Source: Fragum whitleyi
Lineage: Eukaryota; Mollusca; Bivalvia; Cardiida; Cardiidae
Direction: 5' to 3'
Length of the DNA stretch: 64,000 bases
Assembly (NCBI GenBank): GCA_948146395.1
Contig: OX411543.1
Span: 63,624,534 to 63,688,533 of the forward strand
Shown: one piece after another, positions 43,301 to 54,976 of the stretch
Layout of the letters: the number at the start of each line of letters is the position of its first letter
How positions within the stretch are numbered: the first letter of the stretch is position 1
The notes under the pieces: generated by a model
Told to the model about the DNA's origin: nothing
The model's database searches: none
What the model saw: the letters and a program-made list of their open reading frames with translations, nothing else
Translations under genes and position numbers: made by a program

Positions 43301-43894
43301 TTTTGCTAAAAATTTCAGGGTACCCAGGGGCTACCAACTGCGCTTTACGGCGGCCGCCCCATTAAGAGTCATTAAGTAATGATGACGATAAGCCTATATA
43401 GGCAGTTTTGTGTTTTTATACACTTACAGGTTCGGTGCAATGGCGACATAATTGGCTCACGCATCTTATCTCGGACGAGCACACAACTTACAAAAAAATT
43501 GTCCGCAACTGATGCATGGCTGAAAATAAACCGACGCAGACTGGTGTCGGACCCACGGTCACAGTGGCAGGTCACAGATTCGAAATCGGCATCTATACAC
43601 TGAGAACGTTTTTAATAACCTTAATTTGCAATTGATTTTTCGTAGGGTATATGTACATATCAAGTGCAATAATGAGGAAATGACGATCGGATTCGTTCAT
43701 ACTCGAGATTGGGTACGATTTTATATATGAGTTTGTCATTTTTTAAAATTGAAATATAACGAAATATTTGAAATAAAAAAAAATAATGTTGTTATGTAAA
43801 GAACGCGGTATTCTGTTACTTAAAGCATAATTGCGTAGTTAAAATAGACTGATCTAAATTTTACACTTTAGATAATCTAAATCTCCGTATTTAT

Positions 43895-44360
43895 GCATTT
43901 TCGATATCAAGTCCAAATTGGTCTTTTTCATGCGTTTTCGCTATCATACAATTTTTTACCATTTATACTTGTGTCTGTGCTTTCGCTGACATACTACATT
44001 TGATCATTGTATTGCTAGGTTTCAGCTACTATGTCATCCACTTTGTATTTATGTACTTATTATGTCATACTACGTTTGTTCCTGTTCTTGATATATGATT
44101 TCGCTTTCATACCCGAGATTTTCTTCTTGCCCATAAATGTTGTCGGTATCATACTCTATTCAATCATGTTTTTGTATGTGTACTTTCAGTATCGTACACT
44201 TCTTTAACATTTTCTTGCTTACATATTTTCGCTGTCGTATCGTTATTGATCATGTTCTCCATAACATGTTTTCGCTATCTTACTCTTCTGAATAAATGCC
44301 TGTCTCAGTGTTTCGGTATTTGATCGTTTCTCTAATGCGATTTCGCTATCATGCTTTTTG
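43895..44360. repeat. Degenerate ~42-bp tandem repeat
   Basis: The motif TTTTCGCTATCATAC and close variants recur at roughly 40-48-base spacing (about 43933, 43980, 44020, 44098, 44144, 44184, 44226, 44270, 44312 and 44339), with unrelated T-rich fill between. An old minisatellite is the simplest reading. Confidence 0.7.
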
Positions 44361-44749
44361 AATCATTAAAACGAAAGCACCTATGAGAGAAGATAATGCC
44401 AGATGATAGAGCTTAACTGGCATTTATGATCAAGTAACTTTTAAGATTTGTTTTTAAATGTAAAACTTACCTTTCAAATGTGTATCCTGGTAGGGAATGT
44501 ATGGAAGGTTTATTTACATATTTTCTGAACTATGCTTTGAAACATTTAAAGACCGGGAATTCAAGGGCGTAATCGATCATTGTGCAAGAATGTGTTCTTA
44601 TTCGATATGTGACAAAAGGATTACAAAATAGAGCTTACGCAAAGCGGACAAATACCCCCAACAGCGCTTTGTCCAAATATAAGTGCTAGATCTATAAGTG
44701 CAGGATGTTTTTGTAACAAATATTTAGAATTCAAGTTACATGCATATAA

Positions 44750-45172
44750 TTGATTCTAGGTCACTTGATTTTTAAGTCAGAGTCTGGAAACGAAAAGTTC
44801 TAACAAAATTGTAACAACAAATTACTGTAACCTTTGCCTTTGACTTATTTGACCCAAAAAACTATACGGCACTTCCTTGGGTCATAAGCTGCATTTGCAT
44901 GAAGTTTCGTGATTCCAGGTCGCTTGGTTCACGAGTAAGAGTCCGGAAACGAACATTGAACAAAAGCTGACTGCGACCTTGACGTTTGATCCATTTGAAC
45001 CAAAAAGACAATAGGGTACTCCCTTCATGAGCAGCATTTGTATGAAGTTTCATGATTTTAGGTCTCTTGGTTCTTAAGTTAGAGTCCGGAAACGGACGGA
45101 CGGACGTACAGACAGTCAGACATGGTGAAACAAATATATCCCCCTCTACTTCGAAGATGGGGGTAGAATTAT
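44750..45172 (+). mobile_element. Element P: tandem monomers and terminal hairpin
   Basis: AGAGTC(C/T)GGAAACGAA recurs about every 145-155 bases (44782, 44938, 45081). The array ends in GGACGGACGGACGTACAGAC and a hairpin, CCCCCTCTACTTCGAAGATG then GGGGG. This plan of core monomers, GGAC stutter and TTCG-loop hairpin is common in mollusc genomes (from memory) and resembles non-autonomous Helitron-like elements. Confidence 0.6.
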
Positions 45173-45545
45173 GACAGAGTTTGACACTTACTGTTTTTTG
45201 CCACCAGCCTGAAGGACCTGTAAGCCCAAAATGCTAGAAGTTCTTGTTGATAACAACAGGTCCTGCATGATGAAAACCATGTTTGGATTTTATTATTTAA
45301 GGGATAAATTGCAAGGAAACATTGTTGAAAAAGAAGAAATTGCTTTTAACAAGTACTTTCTTTTGTTCTATAACGTCTTCCATCTCGCAACTAGATGCAT
45401 TTTTTGTATCGGAAAGGCAATAATTTTTCAAAACTTGACAGATTTTAAATAAGAAGTGCCGCCATTAACTACAGGTCTGAAAGACCTGTAGAATGGTAAC
45501 ATCTACTAAACCTCCTTTGAATCAACAGGTCTCGGGCCTGAGGAC
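45173..45545. other. GPCR 3' side, ACCTGT hairpin cluster
   Basis: GGACCTGTA, ACAGGTCCTG, ACAGGTCTGAAAGACCTGT and ACAGGTCTCGGGCCTG recur here, the third being a perfect hairpin. The function is unknown. Confidence 0.4.
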
Positions 45546-45651
45546 TGGTGTTAGTGTCGATCCCTGAATTAAGTAATGAAAAATAAGAACAGTATAATGA
45601 GGATCTTGCAAATTTACATCACTATATGATACTATACTTTGGCAAAACATG

Positions 45652-45657
45652 TTTAAT
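45652..45657 (-). terminator. Candidate polyadenylation signal of the GPCR gene
   Basis: On the minus strand this reads ATTAAA, the commonest variant of AATAAA, about 50 bases after the GPCR stop codon. No transcript evidence. Confidence 0.4.
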
Positions 45658-45707
45658 AATACTACTGCAAGTTATGGTCCATTTGATGGTTATTGCGCAA
45701 TAAAAAC

Positions 45708-46421
45708 TTATGACGTAATTGTTTTCATTTCAATGTGACTTTCTCGTGTGTCTTGGCGTAATAAAGGAGTGAAACTTTGATTTGTATTGTGTATTGAGTA
45801 TTTTGACGTCATTACTTGAGTGTTTGTCGAAGGGTAGGCAACGAACCCTCTGTTGGTCCCATGCATACTTTCACCGCGATCTTTGGCAACACCAAACTTT
45901 ACATTGAATAGGAGAAAAATGTACGGATTCACAGCGGAATTGAATGCTGCCATTCCACCAAGTAGGGCAGCTAGTTCTCTCGAGATAATACAATGGTCTC
46001 CATAAGACATGACCATTTCGACAATGCAGTAGGGAAAGCTACATATGATGAACGCCACAATGATAACAAATGTCATTTTGAGCGTCTTCATTTTGGCCCT
46101 AGGTAGGGAGTTCGAATGTGTACTTTGTAGGTGAATCTTACCCGGCTGAGAACTGTCTTTCCTTTTAACACTGTTTTGTGTTGCCTTGAATGATATTTTT
46201 AATACGATGCGGATGTAACAGATGGCCAGTAAGATCAGAGGGATCACGAATACAGTACACGTGATATAGGTCAGCCATATTTGTCGGTGCCACCTCGGCT
46301 TTCCTCGGAACACGTTCTCACATTTGATCTGACCGTCGACTTCGTTTGTGTGAAATAATCCGACGATGGGAGAATTAACCACTACGGCCATGAGCCATCC
46401 AGTTGCTGCCATCTTCCAAAC
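45708..46421 (-). CDS. GPCR (vasopressin/NPS/CCAP receptor-like), exon 2: TM4 to C-terminus
   Basis: Minus-strand acceptor TTCTTATTCCAG precedes base 46421; the exon is 714 nt, phase 0, to the stop at 45708-45710. It encodes residues 164-400: TM4 (MAATGWLMAVVVNSP), Cys197 of the second outer loop (partner of Cys125), TM5 (TVFVIPLILLAICYIRIV), a basic third loop, TM6 (KTLKMTFVIIVAFIICSFPY) and TM7 (AFNSAVNPYIFLLFN). KTLKMTFVI before TM6 and FVIPL in TM5 resemble vasopressin/oxytocin and neuropeptide S/CCAP receptors. Key switches differ: CWxP is CSFP (Trp to Ser291) and NPxxY is NPYIF (Phe332). The C-tail is about 60 residues and Ser/Thr-rich. Confidence 0.9.
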   Translation of the reverse strand, partial: VWKMAATGWLMAVVVNSPIVGLFHTNEVDGQIKCENVFRGKPRWHRQIWLTYITCTVFVIPLILLAICYIRIVLKISFKATQNSVKRKDSSQPGKIHLQSTHSNSLPRAKMKTLKMTFVIIVAFIICSFPYCIVEMVMSYGDHCIISRELAALLGGMAAFNSAVNPYIFLLFNVKFGVAKDRGESMHGTNRGFVAYPSTNTQVMTSKYSIHNTNQSFTPLLRQDTRESHIEMKTITS

Positions 46422-46534
46422 CTGGAATAAGAAATATACTTGTGGTCCGTCAGGCGAAAAGATACAATATGGTAAAACATAGTTTTCAGCCAAGTCAGAA
46501 TTCATTGACTGTACAAGGGTACTAGGATAGAACA

Positions 46535-46785
46535 GCCTGTGCGAGACATTTCCAACAATTTGAAATTTTCATGAGGTACAAACATTTAGTAGCGTAGAAA
46601 GCCACATATATTGTAAATATAAATTAACCTGATTGTCTACAGATACTTTGAGACCTTATCTATCTACTGAACGCACAGTGAGGACTCTGGTCAGACTGTG
46701 CGGATGCAAGGACTGGTCAGAGTCTTTGCTTGGCGCACATTTCAAATTGTTGTAAATCTCACACACTGGCTCAGAAGTTTTTTAG
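46535..46785 (+). mobile_element. Element J copy 3
   Basis: AGCCTGTGCGAGACATTTCC to ACACACTGGCTCAG, about 80% alike by eye to copy 2. The inner hairpin GACTCTGGTCAGACTG with CTGGTCAGAGTC is intact. It lies in the GPCR intron. Confidence 0.75.
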
Positions 46786-47596
46786 CAGTTGGAATTTTTG
46801 TAAATATTGATTGAAAACATTACTTTCCTTTATTAGAATTTTTGAAATACAATTTCCGGTTAGCATCCACTGGTCTAAATCTCCATTCTCGAATATTTAT
46901 ATTAAGGAGTTCCAAGGTGGTTACTCTGTGTGCTAAATCACGTTAATCAATAAAATATGGTTCCCATCAAACATTGATGGTGGGCGTAGTGAGACAACCT
47001 TAAGTTACCAGGTTTTTGGACTGATGAAATGTATTCACTTTTGATAAGCACAACAAGAAATGGAGGTACGGACGTACGATCAGACGAAGACAATGGCACG
47101 AACATACACGCCCCCCCCCCTTCGGTAGCCTACGTGTATAAAAACAAAAGTACTGAAAGTATCGATCATCGATGTCCTTGTTAGTCTATACTTATTTCTT
47201 ATAGTTCAACAGCGACGAATGTTTAAGCTTGAAAACTCGCCCTATAGTACTTGATCTTTTCTTGTCAATGTGAGATGGCGGTGGTTATATATAGTCTATG
47301 CTACATTATTCTACAGTTGAGTTGGAATGGATCGGCTTCTTATGAAGTCTAACTTGATATTAAGATATTTAGAATTTTCCATGCGATTTTGTTTGCGCCA
47401 AGCTGATCATAATCGAGTCTACAATAGAATTCTTTTAAAGTGGGTCTTTGCGAGCTTGATTACTCTTGTTTTTAGGACAATGCAAAGCTTTGATTTTTTC
47501 GAACAAAATCAATTCACAAATTCTCAGATTAACATTTTATGTACGATAAAAACATTTTTGGAACACAAACATGGCAGAACAAGAGGGTGATTGTGG
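46786..47596. other. GPCR intron, unmatched part
   Basis: Contains a run of C at about 47110-47120 and an 87-codon plus-strand frame at 47327-47590 without recognisable motifs. Confidence 0.45.
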
Positions 47597-49052
47597 CCCT
47601 AAATCGCTCACCTAAATGAACTGTCAAAAACTGTTTAAAGTAGATTTAGAAAGGATGAAAAATTATGATCAAATTTCAGCTTGATTGGGCAAAAATTGAT
47701 GCCTCTACACTGCAAACAAAGTTTTTCTAAGATTTGACCCCGTGACCCAGTTTTTGACCCCCACCTGACCCAATTTCACACTTGACCTAGATTTCATCAA
47801 GATGATCATTCTGACCAATTTTCAGATTGATTGAGCAAAATATACGGGTTCGAGAGTGTCTACAATGTTTTTCTAAGGTTTTGACCCCGTAAGCTCGTTT
47901 TTGACCCCACTTGACCCAATTTCAAACTTGACGTAGATTTCATTACGAATATCATTCTGACTAATTAACAGGTTGATTTAGCAAAAAATACTGGTCGGAG
48001 AGTGTCTACAAGGTTTTTCTATGATTTGACCCCGTGACCTCATTCTTGACCCCATTTGACCTATTTTTATACTTGACCTTCATAATATCAAGACATTCAT
48101 TCTATTTAAATTTCAGGTTTATTGAGCAAAAAATATGGCTTCCAGAGTGTCTACAATGTTTTTCTAAGATTTGACCCTGTGACCTCATTTATGACCCCAC
48201 TTGGCCAATTTTCACACTTGACCTAGATTTTATCGAGATTAGCATTCTGACTAATTTTTAGGTTGATTGATAAAAAAATGGCCTGTAGAGTGTCTTCATT
48301 TTTTTTCTAAGTTTTTTACCTCGTGACCTCATTTTTGACCCCACTTGATTCAATTTAACTTGACCTAGATTTTTTCAAAACATTCATTCTATCAATGTTC
48401 AGGTTGATTGAGTAAAATTGTCTACAAGAATTTTCTAAAATTTGACCCTGTGATCCCATTTATGACCCCACTTGACCCAATTTCAAATTTGACCTAGATT
48501 TTATCAAGATGATCATTCTTACCAATTTTCAGGTTGATTGAGCAAAAACATGGCCTCAACAGTGTCTACAAGGTTTTTCTAAGATTTGACCCCGTGAACC
48601 AATTACTGACCCAATTTGACCCAATTTCAAACTTGACCTTGATTTTATCAAATTCATTCTGACCAATTTTCAGAATGATTGGGCGAAAAAAAACATGGTC
48701 TCTACGGTGTCTACAAGGTTTTTCTAAGATTTGACCCTTTGACCTCATTTTTTACCCCACTTGACCAAATTTTAGACTTAACCTCGATTTCTTCAAGATT
48801 ATCATTCTGGCCAATTTTCAGATTTGACCCCGTGACCTCATTTGTGACCCCAATTGACCCATTTTCGAACTTGTCAGAGATTTCATAGAGACAATCATTC
48901 TGACCAAATTTCAGGTTGATCGGGCAAAAAAATGTGGCCTCTAGAGTGTCTACAAGGTAAATGTTGACGACACACGACGCATGACAGACGACAGACATCA
49001 CTCGACCACAAAAGTTCACCTTGAGCACTTCGTGCTCAGGTGAGCTATTAAC
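47597..49052 (+). mobile_element. Element K: ~145-bp tandem array with hairpin end
   Basis: About nine monomers, each with TTTTTCTAAGATTTGACCCC, GTGACCTCATTTTTGACCCC, TTGACCTAGATTT and ATCATTCTGACCAATTTTCA. The array is bounded by CGCTCACCT at about 47606 and the inverse AGGTGAGC at about 49038, just after a terminal hairpin, GAGCACTTCGTGCTC. Monomers differ from each other, so the array is old. Open frames across it are by-products of the repeat. The shape fits a non-autonomous Helitron-like element (inference). Confidence 0.75.
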
Positions 49053-49116
49053 GGGCGCATGATGACGTCATAATGAAGTCATAAAGAAAGTGATCTTACA
49101 TATGAATTTAGACATA

Positions 49117-49378
49117 TGTGACCCGTCACGCGAAAAGGGACCATCTGGGAAGTGCGTAAAGTGTCGACCCTAGTCAGACAGGGCGGACTGCGCAAACTGA
49201 CTAGGGTCGAAACCATATGAACCGACCCTATTTTCTTAACCTAGAATGTTCATTCCACCTTCTAGTGAAAGAATTTTTGAAATGCGACTTCTGGTTGACC
49301 TATGCTGGATTAAATCTCTTTTTCGATAATTCATTTTACAGAATTCCCGGATGGTCCCTTTTCGCGTGGCGGGTCACA
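49117..49378. mobile_element. Element E copy 5
   Basis: TGTGACCCGTCACGCGAAAA to TTTTCGCGTGGCGGGTCACA, one of the best-preserved copies. The inner GTGTCGACCCTAGTCAGAC pairs with CTGACTAGGGTCGA. Confidence 0.88.
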
Positions 49379-49379
49379 T

Positions 49380-49695
49380 AAATAATATGTACTTAGTATT
49401 TTGAATGAAACAAAATATCTAATGAGGTTGGGGGAATTGATAATTGTCGAGGCTCTGTCGAGACAATTATCAATTCCCACAACCGAGTTAGATATTTTTT
49501 CCATACAAAACTCTTAGTACGTATTGTATATATCTTATAAACTTTCTTTGTCTTGTTTACGTCGATGTTTCTAACAGAAATGCAAGTTTTCTAAAAATAA
49601 CCACACTACGTCATTGTTCTAAAAATATCTATGTGGTATCATAAAAAATATCATATGGGATGTTATCACACGGATATTTGTATAGTTGCAGGATA
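49380..49695. mobile_element. Element B copy 5 with tail
   Basis: The palindrome 49388-49530, then TTTGTCTTGTTTACGTCG and AAATGCAAGTTTTC, then TATCATAAAAAATATCATAT, as after copy 3. It directly follows element E copy 5. Confidence 0.75.
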
Positions 49696-50781
49696 AAATG
49701 GTTTCTCTGATGACAACATTCGTTTTAGAAGGCAAGGGAATGTATGTTTTTTTCTATCCTTAACTTTCCTTAGATCCACGGTATAAATGTCTATACATAT
49801 AACAGGGGTTAAATCAATCTATTTTTTCCCCAATGAAACCGTATGTTGTGAATTATCTTTCCATTTGACCCAAAGAGAGAATTCAAATGAGTACCCATAG
49901 TAAATGATGTGTGCAAATATTATTGAAAATTTGTTTTCTGTAATTGAAAATACACCCCCTCCCCCTATCTATGTACTTGTACCGTAAAAAATTCTAAAAA
50001 AGCCCCATACTCTAATAAAACACAGCCCTATTTTCGGAGTTGAAATCGACCATTTTTATGTAATGTTACATACTTTTGAAGCCTCTTATTAAGGAATTAT
50101 TTTGGAATGAAATTGAATGAGTGCGTGGAGTGAATTAAATGGGAGGTAATCCAATATCGCTAAACATTTACGATAATGCTTTCAGAGTCCCCCTCCCCCC
50201 TCCCTTTATAGTCCGGAAAGCTTCTGTGAGTATGAACACACATACCAAGTTTCATGAAGATATATTCAATAACATAAGCTATTCGGCGAAGGTTAAATTT
50301 TGTCACTCAATCGTCTACGCAGAGGTCTAAACATAGGCAAATAACAGTGCCAAAACAAACGCCAACGCGAGCGACACTATGGTTAAACAATTTGTCCAGT
50401 CTTCCTGAAAACAGTCGAGCTACAAATGCTATAAATTTTGTTTTACTGTAAGATTGATTGATAGTACAATAAAAATTGCTGTAATTTGAAAGAATTGTGT
50501 TAAGTACATGTAATTGATATTGCATGTACACTAAAATTGTTTATGACACCAGGATTTATCATTTAGATCATTCTTCTTTGATACGACCAATTATTTTCCA
50601 TGGTGACATGCAATAAATGAATTTGTTCGTTTTATCTTTATTAATTGATTTACAACTGTTCTGAGAGATGTATCTTGATAGTTGTCACGAAATGAAAACG
50701 GTCAAAGATTTTTTTTTTATTTAATGAAAGGTTGCCATGCGTGTTTAACAGTAATAAGATATTACAGAGTAAATAATTATT
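49696..50781. other. GPCR intron, with family A fragment
   Basis: Only a fragment of family A is recognised, about 50095-50165 (TTATTTTGGAATGAAATTGA then ATGGGAGGTAATCCAATATC). The rest is unmatched. Confidence 0.5.
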
Positions 50782-51034
50782 TGTGACCCTTCAAGCGGAA
50801 AGGGACCATTTGGAAAGTTCATGAAAAGTATTTGAAAAAAGAGAATAGTTCTAGAACGGATCAACCAGGGGGCACATTTCAAAAATTATTTCATAAGGTT
50901 GATTATTCTAGATTCAGAAAATAAGTAAAGTGCGAAAAGTTTTGACCCTAGTCAGACTGCGAAATCTTCGCAGTCTGACAAGGGTCGACACTATAGGCGC
51001 ATCCCTGATGGTGAATTATTGCGTGATAGGTCAG
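50782..51034. mobile_element. Element E copy 6
   Basis: TGTGACCCTTCAAGCGGAAA to TTGCGTGATAGGTCAGA, eroded ends. The inner CTAGTCAGACTGCGAAATC pairs with TCGCAGTCTGACAAGG. Confidence 0.75.
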
Positions 51035-51349
51035 ATTTTTAAAACTATCTTTTTTCATATCTTTTTCATTCAAGTGACTCTGATTTCAACGAAAAGTATT
51101 ATCATAGCGATATAAAAAGGATACAGCAAGCCAGAACAAGGCATAAGCAAGAGGGACGTTTATTTTTTGTCTATTTTGAAAAACACTTTGTAAATACCGT
51201 GTGTTTCGTTCCGTACCGGCCGAAACATGTGTTATATATCATATTATTGACAAATACATAATGACGAAACATACACTAAAATTGACAATCATCATGCGAA
51301 CATTTCTTTACCAGACATTTTTCAACAAAATAAGAGCCGACTTTAAAAC

Positions 51350-52192
51350 AAGAGGCCCTAGAGGGCCTGTATCGATCCACTAACCACAGTCTTTTGCCCT
51401 GCCACGCCCATATTTATGGGGTCAATCAATTGCTTGACCAATTTAAGTAAAGGTCATCAAAGGTACATTCTTGCCAAGTTTCATTGAAATCGGCCAGTTG
51501 GTTTGGGAGGAGAAAATTTTTTAAAGTAATGGACGTGAAAAAAATGCCCCGTCCTGCCACGCCCAAATTTCGGGGGTCAATCAAACTTTCTTGAACAATT
51601 TAAGTAAAGGGTCTCTCAAAGAACATCCGTGCCGAATGTCATTAAATTCGGCCTATTGGTTCGGGAGCAGGAGATTTTTTTTTAAAGATTTAAATGTTTA
51701 AAATGCCCATCCTGCCACGCCAATATTTGGGGGCCAATCAAAAAAAAAAAAAAAAAAAAAAAAAAAAGAAAAGGGTCATCCAAAGTACATCCATGCCATG
51801 TTTCATTAAAATCGGCCCAATGGTTTCGGAGGAGAAGATTTGTAAGGATTTTAACGTGAAAAATGCCATGCCCTGCAACGCCCATATTTGGGGATCAATC
51901 AAAATTCTCTGAACAATCTAAGTCAAGGGTCACCCAAGGTACATCCATGCCAAGTCTCATTAAAATTCGCCCAATGGTTTGGGAGGATAAGATTTTCAAA
52001 GATTTGAACGTGAAAAAATTTCCACGCCCTGTCACGCCCATATTTGGTGGTCAATCAAATTTCTATAACACTCTGAGAAGAGGGTCACACAATGATCATT
52101 TCTACCAAGTTTAATTAAAATCCGCCCATTGGTTTGGGAGAAGATATTTTAAGAAAAACTTTACGAACGAACGGACCCACGGACGGACGTGT
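51350..52192 (+). mobile_element. Element N: ~160-bp tandem array with hairpin start
   Basis: Begins with the hairpin AGGCCCTAGAGGGCCT. About five monomers follow, each with CCTGCCACGCCCATATTTGG, GGGTCA(A/T), CATCCATGCCAAGT, TCATTAAAATCGGCCCA and TGGTTTGGGAGGAGAAGATT. It ends in GAACGAACGGACCC then ACGGACGGACGTG. A pure A run of about 27 at 51741-51767 sits in one monomer and is a weak point for sequencing. The same plan as P, K and O. Confidence 0.75.
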
Positions 52193-52274
52193 AACTAACT
52201 AGTTATTTTGCAATTTGTAATTCTCGAGGATTATATGGAATTACCTTAGGTAATATATAAGGTAATATATAAGG

Positions 52275-52600
52275 TCGTAATTTCATACGTGGATTTGGTG
52301 ACGTCAAAAGAAACAACGTTTTTCCTCTAAAGATTACGTTGAGTAATACAAAAGAAACCGAAACTAAAATAAAACTTGGCATATCATGATTCGATAATAA
52401 GACGGAGTTAATTGCGTTTTTGAATTAAATTAAAATATTCCAAATAGATATCGATACACCATTGGAAAGCATTAAGATATGTGATTTTCTTCAAGCATAT
52501 ATGCCGAAGTAGCCTACCACCAGGAGCCGGATTATCTGGAGAGTAATTTAATTCTATCAATCGAGAACCATCGACGGTTCTACGGAATAGATCTTCGCCT
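52275..52600. repeat. Element F-like, divergent
   Basis: Contains GTGGATTTGGTGACGTC and TCTACGGAATAGATC, related to F copies 1 and 2, with the segments in changed order. Confidence 0.4.
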
Positions 52601-52965
52601 ATAAAGACTCAATTAGACTCCTTTAAATATAAATGAAAACACGTTTCCCATTGAAGCACTAGTTTTTCTTACACTTTTTTTTTCAAGATTCAAGATTCTT
52701 TATTGAACAGATTTGATCTTAATGATATGGTATTAGTACAGTCAAAATATTTCTTTGGAGTGTTAGTGAATAAGGTAGTATCAAATATGAAAAATATGAA
52801 ATATGAAAATTAAATATCGTTGACGGAATTGCGTAAAATTTTGTCTGATATATAAGGAGAGCGATGCAACAACCAACACTGTTCACCATCTTTTACATAC
52901 CAATCCGCCGTACACACATCCGAAGTCTTCCCTAGGGATGTTCATATTGGGGTTGAATGGGGGCA

Positions 52966-53245
52966 CCGGCCGCCCTCATAGCGCAAAAAATAGCGCATCA
53001 AACTGTCAATCTAGCGGTCCCGGGTTCGATCCCCGACGGCGGCACCCATCCTTTCCTACTGTTTGTTTCCCACCAATTTGTCGATAATCGTAGACCTTTG
53101 TGGGGTAGCAGCTGGAGGCTAGGAGAGGTCTGATTGTTTTATTGGTGTGAGAAATACTAGAAATCCATTGTTGGGTACTCAAGCCGGCGCGAAATCTGAA
53201 AGATGGTTGAAAGCGACTTAACACACCCCATTCAAACAATCAATT
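52966..53245 (+). repeat. SINE family S, full copy
   Basis: Head GGCCGCCCTCATAGCGC, B box GGTCCCGGGTTCGATCCCC, body GATAATCGTAGACC, GGAGGCTAGGAGAGG, TTGTTGGGTACTC and GTTGAAAGCGAC, with a CAAACAATCAATT tail. It is the cleanest tRNA-like head in the window. Confidence 0.88.
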
Positions 53246-53311
53246 AGTTGGGGCACAGACATCAAAATGACGTCAAGTGAATAGACTGGTGTGCCACAAG
53301 AAGCCGTATAA

Positions 53312-53748
53312 CAGTTAGCTACATCGTGAGATTGACATTCATCTCAATCAAAACCATTCTAAATCGCTCACTCAGGGCTCCATTCACTCGTTCCAAATAC
53401 TCACTCAAACCATTCAAAAACGCCCAAACCCATTGAAAAATATAGAATCAACAACGTCATTCAAAATAAATTTTGATGGAGAAAAATCGCGATTTCACGG
53501 ACATAATTCAAATTGCTAGCGTCTCATATGTTCTTGAAGAAATAGGAAGCTATGTATAGAACTTGAATGCATATCTTATTAAAGGGAGGTAATCAATATC
53601 GATAATTTTGTTCATCCTGAACAAAATTTGCGATATAGGATTACCTCCCATTAATTTCACTCAATACTCGCTCCACACACTCATTCAATTTCACTCCTAA
53701 ATCATTTCAAAATCATTCACCTTGTCAATTTCACGATGTTGTTAACTG
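53312..53748. mobile_element. Family A copy 17
   Basis: A full copy; TA at both edges once the shared A is counted. The core GGGAGGTAATCAATATCGAT to ATATAGGATTACCTCCC is nearly perfect around TTTTGTTCATCCTGAACAAA. Confidence 0.9.
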
Positions 53749-54581
53749 TACCTAAAAATGACCCAAAATTGCTACACTTATGTAACAGTGAACTTTCCAG
53801 TTCTCACAGCAATGCCCGTGTGCTGTTCCGTATAGTTATATTGCTTGAATAATATTGTATACAACTCCTTTTCACCAAACAAGTTCGCAAGACCAACCAC
53901 CTTTTATGGACATACATGCATTAATACTTACATACGATTTCTTCCTCTGCAAAAAACGATTGATCCAAAAAGTTGTTTAGTCAACATGCATTATGCCATG
54001 TTATGGTTTTTTTGTTTGTTTGTTTTTTTAAAATCAAAACGGGCTTATTACGTGTATGTAAAAAAAATATTCAGCTTTTTTTCTTTTAATCTCCGTAAGG
54101 GGTTTAGCGATACTCTATATAGAATAAACTTTCTTCGGTTATATCAGGATTTAACTCTACCTCATACAAGGAATTTTGGTTAATTTCCATCTAGAATGCA
54201 TCAAACGAAATGGTAAATGTCTCGGAAAAGTATTGCACTCATCTAAACTAAAATAACCACAACACAAACTAATTATTTCAAAAAGCTAAATGATGTAAAC
54301 AAACAATCATATAAGTAATCAGACAAAAAAAGGGAAAATGATTTAAATCCCTATTGAGGTCAAATTTGGGTTCCAGTTTGGCTATTTTGTAAACTTACGC
54401 GAAATGTAGACCCATCATATTTGGTCTCAGTTCGAAGAAATTTTTGCTTTAGGATTTTAAATTTACAAGTTATAAAGTGACTTATTCATTGGGTTTACGA
54501 AGCTAAACACCTTACCACACATAAGTATGAATAAGCTTTTACGAAACCTTTCTACCCTACATACAAAGCTAAAAAGGTTAA
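53749..54581. other. GPCR intron, unmatched
   Basis: Starts with a short F-tail match (ACCTAAAAATGACCCAAAAT). No other repeat or exon is seen. Confidence 0.5.
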
Positions 54582-54725
54582 GGATAGCGGACCCGTAATA
54601 GTTCCGCAACGTTTCAGAAGAAATGATCTTTAACAGTGTTAACCGAGATTCCCTAGGACACCCCGGTCCACTTTGTGAAAGAGCATGAGTTCCGAAATTT
54701 TATGGAACTATCATGGATACATTAC
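54582..54725. mobile_element. Element D copy 5
   Basis: TTAA before it; starts GGATAGCGGACCCGTAATAG. The core is reduced to GATTCCCTAGGACACCCC and the right end is mutated. Confidence 0.65.
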
Positions 54726-54976
54726 TTTACTTAGAATGCCTGATTTCTGGACCAGGGAAATCTTCTTTGACTCAGCGTTTACAGCGTCCTTCTTATAGAC
54801 CTATCGCTTAAATATTCATATCTAACCTGAGATCGACCCTGCATGGTCCCCAACCGATTAATTCCAGCTATGCTGGTTACAGATTTAAAAGATGTAAGAT
54901 GTAAGAACTGCGAAGCGGTCTCATAAGGATTTTTGGTTCATACCTCATTGAATTAAAATATTCTCTTCTTTACTTA

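Larger units (their letters stand above)
42834..43366 (-). repeat. Inverted SINE S fragment, split by other repeats
   Basis: Minus-strand SINE sequence at 42834-42938 (GATCGAACCCGGGACCTC is the B box inverted) resumes around 43325-43350 as ACCAACTGCGCTTTACGG, the inverted A-box end. Element C and two copies of a ~77-bp repeat lie between. Confidence 0.6.

Noticed and set aside
48566..49028. Open frames of 60-105 codons on both strands
   Set aside because: They follow the periodicity of tandem array K, where monomer length keeps frames open by chance.
51741..51767. Processed-gene poly(A) tail
   Set aside because: The A run interrupts a monomer of array N, with no retrocopy beside it.
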